Source: Blastococcus sp. TF02-8 (GTDB taxonomy: Bacteria > Actinomycetota > Actinomycetes > Mycobacteriales > Geodermatophilaceae). Taken from it: DNA of 64,000 bases. The stretch is taken from contig NZ_QOHK01000006.1 of NCBI RefSeq assembly GCF_003319175.1, forward strand, positions 186,001 to 250,000, given 5' to 3'. Position numbers and translations under genes: made by a program. Each line of letters opens with the position of its first letter. Positions within the stretch are counted from its first letter, which is position 1. Under the pieces are notes generated by a model. It saw only the letters and a program-made list of their open reading frames with translations, was not told the DNA's origin and made no database searches. Shown here in pieces: positions 9,301-15,456 of the stretch.

Positions 9301-10115
9301 TCAGCGAGCTGGAGCGGCTGCGCCGCAGCGGCGCGCGGGCGGCCTCGGACGGGCAGCTCTCGCTCGACCTGATGGGCCTGGAGGAGGCCGCGCCGGATCC
9401 CGAGGGGCCCGGCCCTGACCGGGCCGCGGGCAGCGGGCTGCCCGAGTTCACCGACGCGGAGCTGGTGCGCGCGGAGCTGGAGGTGCTGGGGCTGGACGCC
9501 AGCCGGCACGTCATCGACTTCTACCGGCCGTTCCTCTCCGCGCTGGGGGCGGTGCCGGCCGGTGAGCTGCTGAACTGCCGCAGCGGCTCGGAGGTGCTGG
9601 TCGCGGGGGTGAAGGTGGCCACCCAGACCCCACCGATCCGGTCGGGGCGGCGGGTGGTGTTCGTGACCCTCGACGACGGCAGCGGCTGCACCGACTCGAC
9701 CTTCTTCGAGGACGCGCAGGGGCCCTACGCCGCGACGGTCTTCCACTCGTGGCTGCTGGTGATCCGCGGGGTGCTGCGCCGGACCGGGCCGCGCGGGGTG
9801 TCGCTGCGGGCGACCGGTGCCTGGGAGCTGCCGGCGCTGCACGAGGCGTGGGAGACCGGTGGGCCCGCCTCGGTGGTCGAGCTGATGGCGGCGCCGGGGG
9901 AGTACACCGAGGAGGCGATCGCGGGAGCGGCGGCCTCGCGGAACTCCCGGCCGGTGATGGTGCGGCCGGTGCTGGTGCACCCGACCGGTTTCCGGATGTC
10001 GCCGTACGCCGACATCAAGCCGGCCGGGGACGACGCGGCGACGGCGGCCCGCCGGGCGGCCTCCGGTCCGCCGCGGAAGCTCTGGCACTCCAGCCCGGGC
10101 AGCTCGGGGCACTGA
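6360..10115 (+). CDS. dnaE2: Error-prone DNA polymerase III alpha subunit DnaE2
   Basis: A 1251-residue C-family DNA polymerase. In order: a PHP domain (residues 1-about 300, starting FVHLHVASGYS, interrupted by an Arg/Pro-rich insert near residues 75-120), the polymerase core with GSGAGSLVTYLLG near residue 403, the catalytic PDIDID near residue 441 and the third aspartate in GLLKLDLLGIR near residue 600, helix-hairpin-helix repeats, and an OB fold from about residue 1075. The partner genes and SOS box identify DnaE2 rather than replicative DnaE1. It does damage-induced mutagenic lesion bypass. Start GTG overlaps the HEPN stop. Odd features: a Glu/Ser/Ala low-complexity insert at residues about 868-880, and no imuB in the operon. 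It is somewhat longer than the usual 1050-1150 residues. Confidence 0.93.
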   Translation: MSDPFVHLHVASGYSMRYGANHPADLVARAAEHGMSALALTDRDGLYGAVKFALACRSAGIRPIFGVDLAVAPTVETTVPPSRARALDGSVQTPRSRATGPAPRRAPVRGGASVDPRLPRVTFLARNGAGWRSLCRLTSATHLRGARGEPVSSLALAAEHAEGLTPLLGPGSPVGRALAAGRADLAAGVLDAWRAVFGPGLAMEVVHHRGRGDRQRAQAVLRFAAEHQVPVVLSNAVRYVDALDAPTADVLDAARRLVPLGPRNVDRTTAEGYLKSGKEMTEVAEDLMGPDRGAALRLLERTARLAEQCAVDVAGDLGVGSVRYPELDVVTTPAERGMSSAQVLRARCEAGLGRRGMAPTARVRQRLDEELGVIESLGYPSYFLTVADVVDLIASLRVRAAARGSGAGSLVTYLLGISDVDPLRYGLLMERFLSPLRHQLPDIDIDVESARRMEVYDAVIDRFGADRVSCISMMDTYRVRHAIRDVGAALGLPPAEIDAVAKAFPHIRANQVHAALKDLPELRAGRYGSRRAGGTGDLDLLFDLVSRLDGLPRHIALHPCGVLLSDATLLDRTPVESSYLGYPMSQFDKDDVEELGLLKLDLLGIRMQSAIAHALDEVARVDHEQVDIDAVPRDDPTTFELIRSTRTLGMFQIESPGQRELVGKFGPQTFEDIIIDISLFRPGPVKSDMVTPFLMARNGWKDAEYPHPDLEFALAETAGVVVFHEQVLQVVARMAGCTLAEADEVRRALGEKDAHPEVRAWFVPRALAAGYPVEVAERVWEVLASFGSFGFCKAHAAAFALPTYQSAWLKTHHPAAFLAGVLTHDPGMYPKRLILDDARNFGIRVLGLDVNASAATYRVERLASDLEAESESGAEAEGGGWRRPEWMPAAMPDPSRYGIRLSLADVKGISDEEVARVVSGQPYRSLTDFWSRASVSRPVVERLVLAGGFDSLYGFGMRDREAGRPTRRRHQVTRRDLLLQISELERLRRSGARAASDGQLSLDLMGLEEAAPDPEGPGPDRAAGSGLPEFTDAELVRAELEVLGLDASRHVIDFYRPFLSALGAVPAGELLNCRSGSEVLVAGVKVATQTPPIRSGRRVVFVTLDDGSGCTDSTFFEDAQGPYAATVFHSWLLVIRGVLRRTGPRGVSLRATGAWELPALHEAWETGGPASVVELMAAPGEYTEEAIAGAAASRNSRPVMVRPVLVHPTGFRMSPYADIKPAGDDAATAARRAASGPPRKLWHSSPGSSGH

Positions 10116-10211
10116 CGGCGGACCCGGCTGCTGGTGGTCCGACGACGGGGCTCCCCCGGGAGCAGCCGGCTACCCGGCGCTTCGTCGACCTCGTGTGGTC
10201 GGCGTGACAGC

Positions 10212-10245
10212 GCGGGCCCGACCACCGATGAGTTCTCGGGCCCGC
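10212..10245 (+). terminator. Stem-loop downstream of dnaE2
   Basis: GCGGGCCCG (10212-10220) and CGGGCCCGC (10237-10245) form a perfect 9-bp stem with a 16-base loop, about 100 bases after dnaE2. No T-run follows, as is usual for actinobacterial terminators. A smaller 6-bp hairpin (GCTCCC/GGGAGC) lies at 10150-10163. Confidence 0.5.
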
Positions 10246-10302
10246 CGTGGTCTCACCCTCGACGCCCCATCTGATCCGCACCCCCGCGAAGGAGCTCCCA
10301 CG

Positions 10303-10782
10303 ATGCCCAAGCAGATCCCCTGCATCTGGATGGACGGCACGGCCGAGGAGGCCGCCGCGCACTACACCTCGATCTTCCCGAACTCCTCCGTCGGCGAGGT
10401 GACCCGCTACGGGCCCGGCCAGCCGATGCCCGAGGGGACCGCCATGACCGTGAGCTTCACGCTGGACGGCCAGGAGTACGTGGCGCTCAACGGCGGGCCG
10501 CAGTTCCCGCACAGCGAGGCGATCAGCTTCCAGATCATGTGCGCCGACCAGGAGGAGGCCGACCACTACTGGGACCGGCTCACCGACGGCGGCGAGGAGA
10601 GCATGTGCGGCTGGCTCAAGGACCGCTTCGGCGTCTCCTGGCAGGTCATCCCGACCGAGCTCATGAGCCTGCTCGGTGACCCCGACCCGGGCCGGGCGCA
10701 GCGGGCCGCCCAGGCGATGTTCCAGATGCGCCGCATCGACATCGCCGGGATCAGGCGGGCCGCGGACAGCGTCCCCGCCTGA
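10303..10782 (+). CDS. VOC/PhnB-like glyoxalase-fold protein
   Basis: A 159-residue protein of the PhnB-like branch of the vicinal oxygen chelate superfamily (the '3-demethylubiquinone-9 3-methyltransferase' domain of older annotation). Typical features are CIWMDGTAEEAAAHY at residues 6-20, YVALNGGPQF near residue 60, EEADHYWDRL near residue 84 and FGVSWQVIP near residue 107. Most such proteins lack a proven function. A strong ribosome-binding site (GAAGGAG, 10288-10294) precedes the ATG at good spacing. It stands alone between two transcription units. Confidence 0.88.
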   Translation: MPKQIPCIWMDGTAEEAAAHYTSIFPNSSVGEVTRYGPGQPMPEGTAMTVSFTLDGQEYVALNGGPQFPHSEAISFQIMCADQEEADHYWDRLTDGGEESMCGWLKDRFGVSWQVIPTELMSLLGDPDPGRAQRAAQAMFQMRRIDIAGIRRAADSVPA

Positions 10783-10806
10783 GGGCGGCGGCCGCGCACC
10801 CGCCGC

Positions 10807-10812
10807 TAGGCT
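10807..10812 (+). promoter_or_regulatory. Leaderless -10 element TAGGCT
   Basis: TAGGCT ends seven bases before the GTG of the methyltransferase gene, and no Shine-Dalgarno sequence is present. The spacing fits transcription starting at or next to the start codon. Confidence 0.55.
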
Positions 10813-10819
10813 CCGGTGG

Positions 10820-11554
10820 GTGCCGACCGTTCCCTCCTCGCCGACCGCGGCGCAGCTGCCCGCCCGCACCGCCGCCGTGTGGGCCGCGCTCGACCCGCTC
10901 GTGGGCGCCGGCACCCCGCTGCGCGTCCTCGACGTCGGCGGTGGCAGCGGGATGTTCGCCGTTCCCCTGGCCCGGTTGGGGCACACCGTCACCGTCGTCG
11001 ACCCCAGCGCCGACGCCCTCGCCACCCTCTCCCGCCGCGCGCGTACCGACGGCGTGGGGGAGCGGGTGGTGGGCGTGCAGGGCGACGGCGACCTGCTGCA
11101 CGAGGTCCTCGCCGGCGACGGCGGCTACGACCTGGCCCTGTGCCACTCCGTCCTCGAGGTCGTCGACGACCCGGCCGGAACGCTGCGCGAGGTCGCGGGT
11201 GCGCTGCGCCCTGGCGGCACGGTGAGCCTCGCCGTCGCCAACCGGGCCGGGGCCGTCCTCGCCCGTGCCGTGGCCGGCCACCCGGTGGAGGCGCTCGGCG
11301 TGCTCCGCGACCAGGAGGTCGTGCCCGGGCGCGCCGGCCGCCGGCGCTTCACCCACGGCGATCTGCTCGTCCTCGTCGACGGAGCCGGGCTCACCGCCGG
11401 GGACTGGCGCGGGGTCTCCGTCGTCGCCGACCTGCTCGAGGCGGCCTCCGGCGCCGACCCGGCCGCCGTCCGCGACCTGGAGCTGGCGCTGTCCGGCAGC
11501 TCGCCCTACCGGGAGGTCGCTGCCGGCCTGCACCTGCTGGCCACCCGCCCGTGA
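10820..11554 (+). CDS. Class I SAM-dependent methyltransferase
   Basis: A 244-residue Rossmann-fold methyltransferase. Motif I VLDVGGGSGMFAVPLA is near residue 35, the acidic end of strand 2 (VTVVDPS) near residue 57, motif IV YDLALCHSVLEVVDDP near residue 100 and the post-motif LREVAGALRPGGTVSL near residue 120, all in the order of class I enzymes. The substrate is unknown. The start was set at a GTG that follows TAGGCT by seven bases, indicating a leaderless mRNA. The stop overlaps the next gene's GTG (GTGA), so the pair forms a two-gene operon. Confidence 0.88.
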   Translation: MPTVPSSPTAAQLPARTAAVWAALDPLVGAGTPLRVLDVGGGSGMFAVPLARLGHTVTVVDPSADALATLSRRARTDGVGERVVGVQGDGDLLHEVLAGDGGYDLALCHSVLEVVDDPAGTLREVAGALRPGGTVSLAVANRAGAVLARAVAGHPVEALGVLRDQEVVPGRAGRRRFTHGDLLVLVDGAGLTAGDWRGVSVVADLLEAASGADPAAVRDLELALSGSSPYREVAAGLHLLATRP

Positions 11555-12720
11555 CCCTCCCGGCCGACCTGCAGCGGCCGGCCTACGGCTCCGCCGGCCT
11601 CGGCGACGTCCTGCCCGGGGTCTCCGCCGCACTCGGCGCGCCGGTGCCGCGGGGGGAGCTGCCCGCCGATCCGCTCGGCCTCACCGGTGCGCTGCAGGGA
11701 GCGCGCCGGGTCGCGGTGCTGCTGGTCGACGGCCTCGGGGCGGACCTGGTGCGCGACCACGCCGACCTCGCGCCCACCCTGGCCGCGCTGAGCAGCCCCG
11801 CCGGCGACCTCGCCGCCCCGTGCCCCAGCACCACCCCGGTCAGCCTCACCACCCTGGCCACCGGCCTCCCGCCCGGCAGCCACGGCGTCCTCGGCTTCGT
11901 GACCGACGTGCCGGGGGAGGATCGCACGCTCAACCACACCCAGTGGGCCGACGACCCCGACCCGGCCGAGTGGATGGCGCAGCCGACCGTCTTCCAGCGC
12001 GCCGCCGCCGAGGGTGTCGCCGTCACCGCGGTCGGACCGTGGGCCTACGCCGGGTCCGGGCTCACCGAGGCGGCCTACCGCGGCGGCGGCTACACCGGCA
12101 GCGTGGGCCCCGGCGACCTCACCGCCCTGATGCGCACCGCCCTGGACGCCGGACCGAGAGCGCTGGTCTACGGATACCTGGCCGAGCTCGACCTCGCCGG
12201 GCACGTCCGCGGCGTGGACTCGCCGAGCTGGCGCGCGCAGCTCCGTCAGGTCGATGCCCTGGTCGCGCAGCTCGTCGACGGCCTGCCCCACGACGGAGCG
12301 CTGCTCGTCACCGCCGACCACGGGATGCTCGACGTCCCGGCGCACACCCGGCTGGACCTCGACGAGGAGCCCGACCTCGCCGACGGCGTCCGGCTGCTGG
12401 CCGGCGAGCCCCGCGCCCGCTACGTGCACGCCGAGCCGGGCGCCGAGGCCGACCTGCTCGACCGGTGGCGCGGCGTCCTCGGCGACCGCGCCTGGGTGGT
12501 GGGCCGCGACGAGGCGATCGCCAGCGGGGTCTTCGGTCCGGTGGACGACCGGCTGGCCGCCCGCATCGGCGACGTCGTCGCGCTGGCCCGGGGCACGTGG
12601 GCGCTGGTGAGCCCGCGGCTGGAGCCCGGCCCGAGCCGGCTGGCCGCCTACCACGGGTCGCTGACCGCCACCGAGCTGGCGATCCCGCTGCTGCTCGCCC
12701 GCGGGCGCGGACTGGCCTGA
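11551..12720 (+). CDS. Alkaline phosphatase-fold nucleotide pyrophosphatase/phosphodiesterase
   Basis: A 389-residue protein of the alkaline phosphatase superfamily (type I phosphodiesterase/nucleotide pyrophosphatase branch). VAVLLVDGLGADLV near residue 54 carries the first metal ligand Asp, STTPVSLTTLATG near residue 94 carries the nucleophile Ser/Thr, and LVTADHGMLD near residue 250 carries the Asp-His metal pair. No signal peptide is visible, so it is probably cytoplasmic. The substrate is not predictable. It is coupled to the methyltransferase by GTGA and converges with the sucrase/ferredoxin-like gene, whose stop lies one base away. Confidence 0.87.
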   Translation: MTLPADLQRPAYGSAGLGDVLPGVSAALGAPVPRGELPADPLGLTGALQGARRVAVLLVDGLGADLVRDHADLAPTLAALSSPAGDLAAPCPSTTPVSLTTLATGLPPGSHGVLGFVTDVPGEDRTLNHTQWADDPDPAEWMAQPTVFQRAAAEGVAVTAVGPWAYAGSGLTEAAYRGGGYTGSVGPGDLTALMRTALDAGPRALVYGYLAELDLAGHVRGVDSPSWRAQLRQVDALVAQLVDGLPHDGALLVTADHGMLDVPAHTRLDLDEEPDLADGVRLLAGEPRARYVHAEPGAEADLLDRWRGVLGDRAWVVGRDEAIASGVFGPVDDRLAARIGDVVALARGTWALVSPRLEPGPSRLAAYHGSLTATELAIPLLLARGRGLA

Positions 12721-12721
12721 G

Positions 12722-13696
12722 TCAGCCCGCAGGCGTCAGGGGGCGGGTGGCCAGCGACAGGTGGTGCCAGGTGCGCATCCGTCCGGGCCGTGCCGCCTGG
12801 CAGGTGAGGCGCACGGTCTCCGGCGACGGCCGGCTCTCCACCGTGACGACCACGGCATCGGCGGGGCCGGCGAGCGTGACCTCCCAGCGCTCGACCTCGG
12901 CCGCGGGGGAGTCCAGGGCGGTGACCGCGAGCGGCGCGAGGTCGTCGACGCCGAGCAGCCCGAGCTCCTCGCGTGCGTAGTGCTGGGCGGCCTGGGCCGG
13001 TGCGGCGACGCCCGCGCGGCCGCGCAGCCAGGGCAGCGCCACCTGGCCCGCGCCGTGCGCCGCCACGACCAGCGACCCGTCGCCGGGCACCTGGCCGTAG
13101 TAGAAGCCGTGCGGGAGGACCACGAGGTTGGCCGCGAACCGGTCGCCCCCGAGGTGGCTGCACTCCCACACCTGGTCCGTGCCCGACGCCGGCAGGGTCC
13201 GGGCCAGCGGCCGCCCGCGCAGCGCGCAGCAGGCGTCGTGGCCGCCGTGCGTGCACACCAGCCAGGTCCTGCCGGATGCGGGCTCACCCACCGAGCCGTC
13301 CCAGGGAGCTGTGAGCAGGTCGGAGTCCGAGGCGCGCACCGACCACCACAGACCTTCACGCCCGGGGCGGCTGTCGGCGTACGCCCAGCGGCGCCCCGAG
13401 TCGGCCAGCCGGTCGCCGGGCCGGCGCACCAGCAGCACGCGCACACCCTCGCGGGCGGCGCGCTCGGCCAGCAGCGGGGCGACCCGGGCGTCGAACCGGG
13501 ACTGCAGCAGCGCCTGCCGCCCCCAGGGCCCGGGCTGCTCGATCAGCAGCCAGCGGTCCACGGGCGCGGCGGTGGCGATCCCGGAGTCGCCGCGGGCCAG
13601 TGCCTGCACCGAGCAGCGGCCCTCGTCCAGGCGGCCGATCGGCCCGGCCGGCAGATCGGTGCGGCAGAAGTCGTCGGCCGCCGAGCCGGTGGTCAC
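12722..13696 (-). CDS. Sucrase/ferredoxin-like family protein (Apd1-type thioredoxin fold)
   Basis: A 324-residue protein of the sucrase/ferredoxin-like family. The C-terminal half has TWLVCTHGGHDACCALRG near residue 145 (Cys and Cys-Cys) and SHLGGDRFAANLVVLPHG near residue 178 (His), the residues that bind a [2Fe-2S] cluster in Apd1-type ferredoxins; CRTDLP near residue 11 adds another Cys. It is therefore probably an iron-sulfur electron carrier, although the family name suggests sucrase. Its GTG overlaps the stop of the cupin oxygenase gene (GTGA), so the two are made together. Electron supply to that oxygenase is an inference from this coupling. Confidence 0.82.
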   Translation of the reverse strand: MTTGSAADDFCRTDLPAGPIGRLDEGRCSVQALARGDSGIATAAPVDRWLLIEQPGPWGRQALLQSRFDARVAPLLAERAAREGVRVLLVRRPGDRLADSGRRWAYADSRPGREGLWWSVRASDSDLLTAPWDGSVGEPASGRTWLVCTHGGHDACCALRGRPLARTLPASGTDQVWECSHLGGDRFAANLVVLPHGFYYGQVPGDGSLVVAAHGAGQVALPWLRGRAGVAAPAQAAQHYAREELGLLGVDDLAPLAVTALDSPAAEVERWEVTLAGPADAVVVTVESRPSPETVRLTCQAARPGRMRTWHHLSLATRPLTPAG

Positions 13697-14916
13697 GGCT
13701 CGGGCTGCAGGCCGGGCAGCTGCGCGTCGGGCACCGTCGCGATCGACTCGGTGACCAGCCGGCGGGCGAGCGCGAGCCGGCCGGCGGGCTCCAGGCCCGG
13801 CAGGTCACCGACCTTCAGCTCGCCGACGGTGAGCAGCTCGTGCAGCGCCTGCAGCTCGCCCTCCGGGAAGGAGAGCGAGCGCCGTCCGGCGATGAGCGTG
13901 ACCGCGCCGTCGCCGGTGTTCCGCAGCGAGCAGCGCAGCCGGGACCGCAACCGCAGCACGGTGTCCTCGTTCAACGCCGCCGCGGCCATCGACTGGGCCA
14001 GCGGGGCCACCGGCTCGGGGCGCACCTGCGCCCACGTGCGGGCCCGCAGCCGGTCGGCCACCGCGGTCGGGTCGACCTTCGCCAGCCACTCCTGCAGGCC
14101 GGCGATCACCCCGGCGACGTCGGCGCGGATCGAGTCGGGGCGGGTGAGGTCCAGACCGAGCGGCAGGGAGCCGCGCAGCTCCGGGTCCTCGGCGGCCAGC
14201 GTGCGCACCAGGTCCAGCGCCGACTCCGCGGCAGCCCAGCGGGTGACCGGGTGGATGCCGATGGTCAGGTGCGCGCTGATCTCGCCGAGCGCCCGGGCCG
14301 AGTGGAGGTAGCCGCGGGGCAGGTAGAGGGCGTCGCCGGGACGCAGCACGGCGTCGATGACCGGCTCGCGCTCCGCGGCGGCAGCCACCTCGTCGGCCCG
14401 GTCGTTCCACGGCTGGGTGCGCAACGGGTCGGGCAGCACCGGCTCGTGGATCGTCCAGTGCTTCTCACCGGCCACCTGCAGCACGAACACGTCGTGCACG
14501 TCGTAGTGGGGGCTGAAGCCGCGCGAGGACGGCGGCGTGACGTAGGCGTTCACCTGCGTCGGGTGGCCCAGGTCCGCGGCGAGGGAGTCGGCGAACTCGA
14601 TCAGCGGCGGCCACAGCCGGTGCAGGCCCTGCAGCACGACGGTGCTCCCGTCGGCGAACAGGCGCAGCACGGCGTCGGAGCTCACCTGGTCGGCGATCTC
14701 GGCGCCGGCGCCACCGGAGGTGGTGAAGCGCTTCGCGTCGACGACGGCGCCGTCCTTGGCGATCCGCAGGAACGGCGTGCGCAGACCGCGACGGGAGAGC
14801 AGCTCGTCGATCGCCGGCAGGTCGAGCAGATCGGTGAAGGAGTCACCGGTCTCCTGGGCCCGGGTCAGCAGCGGCCGCTGCGCCCAGTACTTCGCGCCGA
14901 ACTCCTCCGGCGTCAT
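13693..14916 (-). CDS. JmjC/cupin-type 2-oxoglutarate oxygenase (ribosomal-oxygenase-like)
   Basis: A 407-residue protein with a JmjC-type double-stranded beta-helix. The Fe(II) ligands of the HxD...H triad are visible in SPHYDVHDVFVLQVAGEKHW near residue 135 (H-Y-D) and in LPRGYLHSARAL near residue 203 (distal His); VAGEKHW is typical of the YcfD/NO66 group. That group hydroxylates arginine or histidine side chains in ribosomal proteins, and other relatives hydroxylate Asp/Asn. A winged-helix-like C-terminal half follows, as in ROX enzymes. No in-frame ATG, GTG or TTG occurs in the 70 bases upstream, so this ATG is the likely start, though no clear ribosome-binding site precedes it. A GGAD-repeat peptide gene and a strong hairpin lie immediately upstream. 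Confidence 0.85.
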   Translation of the reverse strand: MTPEEFGAKYWAQRPLLTRAQETGDSFTDLLDLPAIDELLSRRGLRTPFLRIAKDGAVVDAKRFTTSGGAGAEIADQVSSDAVLRLFADGSTVVLQGLHRLWPPLIEFADSLAADLGHPTQVNAYVTPPSSRGFSPHYDVHDVFVLQVAGEKHWTIHEPVLPDPLRTQPWNDRADEVAAAAEREPVIDAVLRPGDALYLPRGYLHSARALGEISAHLTIGIHPVTRWAAAESALDLVRTLAAEDPELRGSLPLGLDLTRPDSIRADVAGVIAGLQEWLAKVDPTAVADRLRARTWAQVRPEPVAPLAQSMAAAALNEDTVLRLRSRLRCSLRNTGDGAVTLIAGRRSLSFPEGELQALHELLTVGELKVGDLPGLEPAGRLALARRLVTESIATVPDAQLPGLQPEP

Positions 14917-14928
14917 GTTGGTGCACCG

Positions 14929-14970
14929 CCGCAGGGCGGGGCGGAGCGGCTGCTCCGCCCCGCCCTGCGG
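14929..14970 (-). terminator. 19-bp perfect hairpin between peptide and oxygenase genes (attenuator-like)
   Basis: CCGCAGGGCGGGGCGGAGC (14929-14947) pairs without mismatch with 14952-14970 around a four-base loop. It begins 14 bases after the stop of the GGAD-repeat gene and ends 12 bases before the ATG of the oxygenase gene. No T-run follows. It could terminate most transcripts after the peptide gene while allowing read-through into the enzyme genes. Confidence 0.7.
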
Positions 14971-14984
14971 GGTCGGGCTCTCGC

Positions 14985-15263
14985 TCAGGCCGAACCGTCC
15001 GCGCCGCCGTCCGCGCCGCCGTCCGCGCCGCCGTCCGCGCCGCCGTCCGCGCCGCCGTCCGCGCCACCGTCGGCACCGCCGTCGGCACCGCCGTCCGCGC
15101 CGCCGTCCGCGCCACCGTCGGCACCGCCGTCCGCGCCGCCGTCGGCCGGGCCGTGCGCGCCGCCGTCCGCGCCGCCGTCGGCGCCACCGTCGTGGACGCC
15201 GGGCGTGCCCGCCGCCCCGGCGTCGGCCGGGCCCTCAGTGGTCATGTCGTCGTCCAGAGCCAT
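14985..15263 (-). CDS. GGAD-tetrapeptide-repeat small acidic protein
   Basis: A 92-residue protein. Residues 1-24 form a non-repetitive acidic N-terminal part beginning MALDDDMTTEGPADAG; the rest is an almost perfect run of the tetrapeptide GGAD, broken once by a GGAH-GPAD pair and ending GSA. It has no signal peptide or hydrophobic segment. The ATG has a strong ribosome-binding site (GGAGGAG on the minus strand), supporting real translation. It is the first gene of a minus-strand set with a JmjC/cupin oxygenase and a sucrase/ferredoxin-like protein. The layout (short N-terminal part, repetitive core, hairpin, modifying enzyme) resembles a multi-core precursor peptide with Asp as the obvious hydroxylation target, but this is inference. 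Alternatively it is a structural or metal-binding acidic repeat protein. Confidence 0.7.
   Translation of the reverse strand: MALDDDMTTEGPADAGAAGTPGVHDGGADGGADGGAHGPADGGADGGADGGADGGADGGADGGADGGADGGADGGADGGADGGADGGADGSA
15001..15192. repeat. Sixteen tandem 12-base units inside the GGAD gene
   Basis: The unit GCGCCGCCGTCC (plus strand) is repeated 16 times without interruption; 15 units encode GGAD and one variant (15145-15156) creates the GGAH-GPAD break. Differences among units are mainly at third codon positions (GCG/GCA, CCG/CCA, GTCC/GTCG), so the protein sequence is kept while the DNA varies. This suggests selection on the peptide rather than recent slippage alone. Confidence 0.95.
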
Positions 15264-15418
15264 GGCTCCTCCGTCACATCGGTGCGGGCCGCCGGTCGGC
15301 GACCCCTGCGGGCTGCTTACCTCGGTGATCATGGCCTCACACCTGCCGGGCGACCAGCGCGGGGAGGGTGTCCGACACGGTCGCCGCGGCGGAGCCGGGC
15401 GGGAGCCCCCCGGGTCGC

Positions 15419-15442
15419 TATCCTGTCGAACACGTGTTCGAC
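15419..15442 (+). promoter_or_regulatory. -10 element abutting a LexA SOS box upstream of dinB
   Basis: GTCGAACACGTGTTCGAC (15425-15442) is a perfect 18-bp palindrome matching the CGAAC-N4-GTTCG SOS consensus. TATCCT (15419-15424), a plausible -10, lies directly against it. The site is 14 bases upstream of the dinB start and about 160 bases from the divergent GGAD-repeat gene. Confidence 0.88.
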
Positions 15443-15456
15443 GGAAGAGGTGGGCG

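Noticed and set aside
14917-14990. N-terminal extension of the JmjC/cupin oxygenase (in-frame LRRC upstream of the ATG)
   Set aside because: The upstream frame contains no ATG, GTG or TTG and coincides with the perfect hairpin, so the residues are most likely a by-product of the hairpin sequence.
15001-15192. CRISPR-like array
   Set aside because: The units are directly abutting 12-mers without spacers, lie within a reading frame, and no cas genes are nearby.
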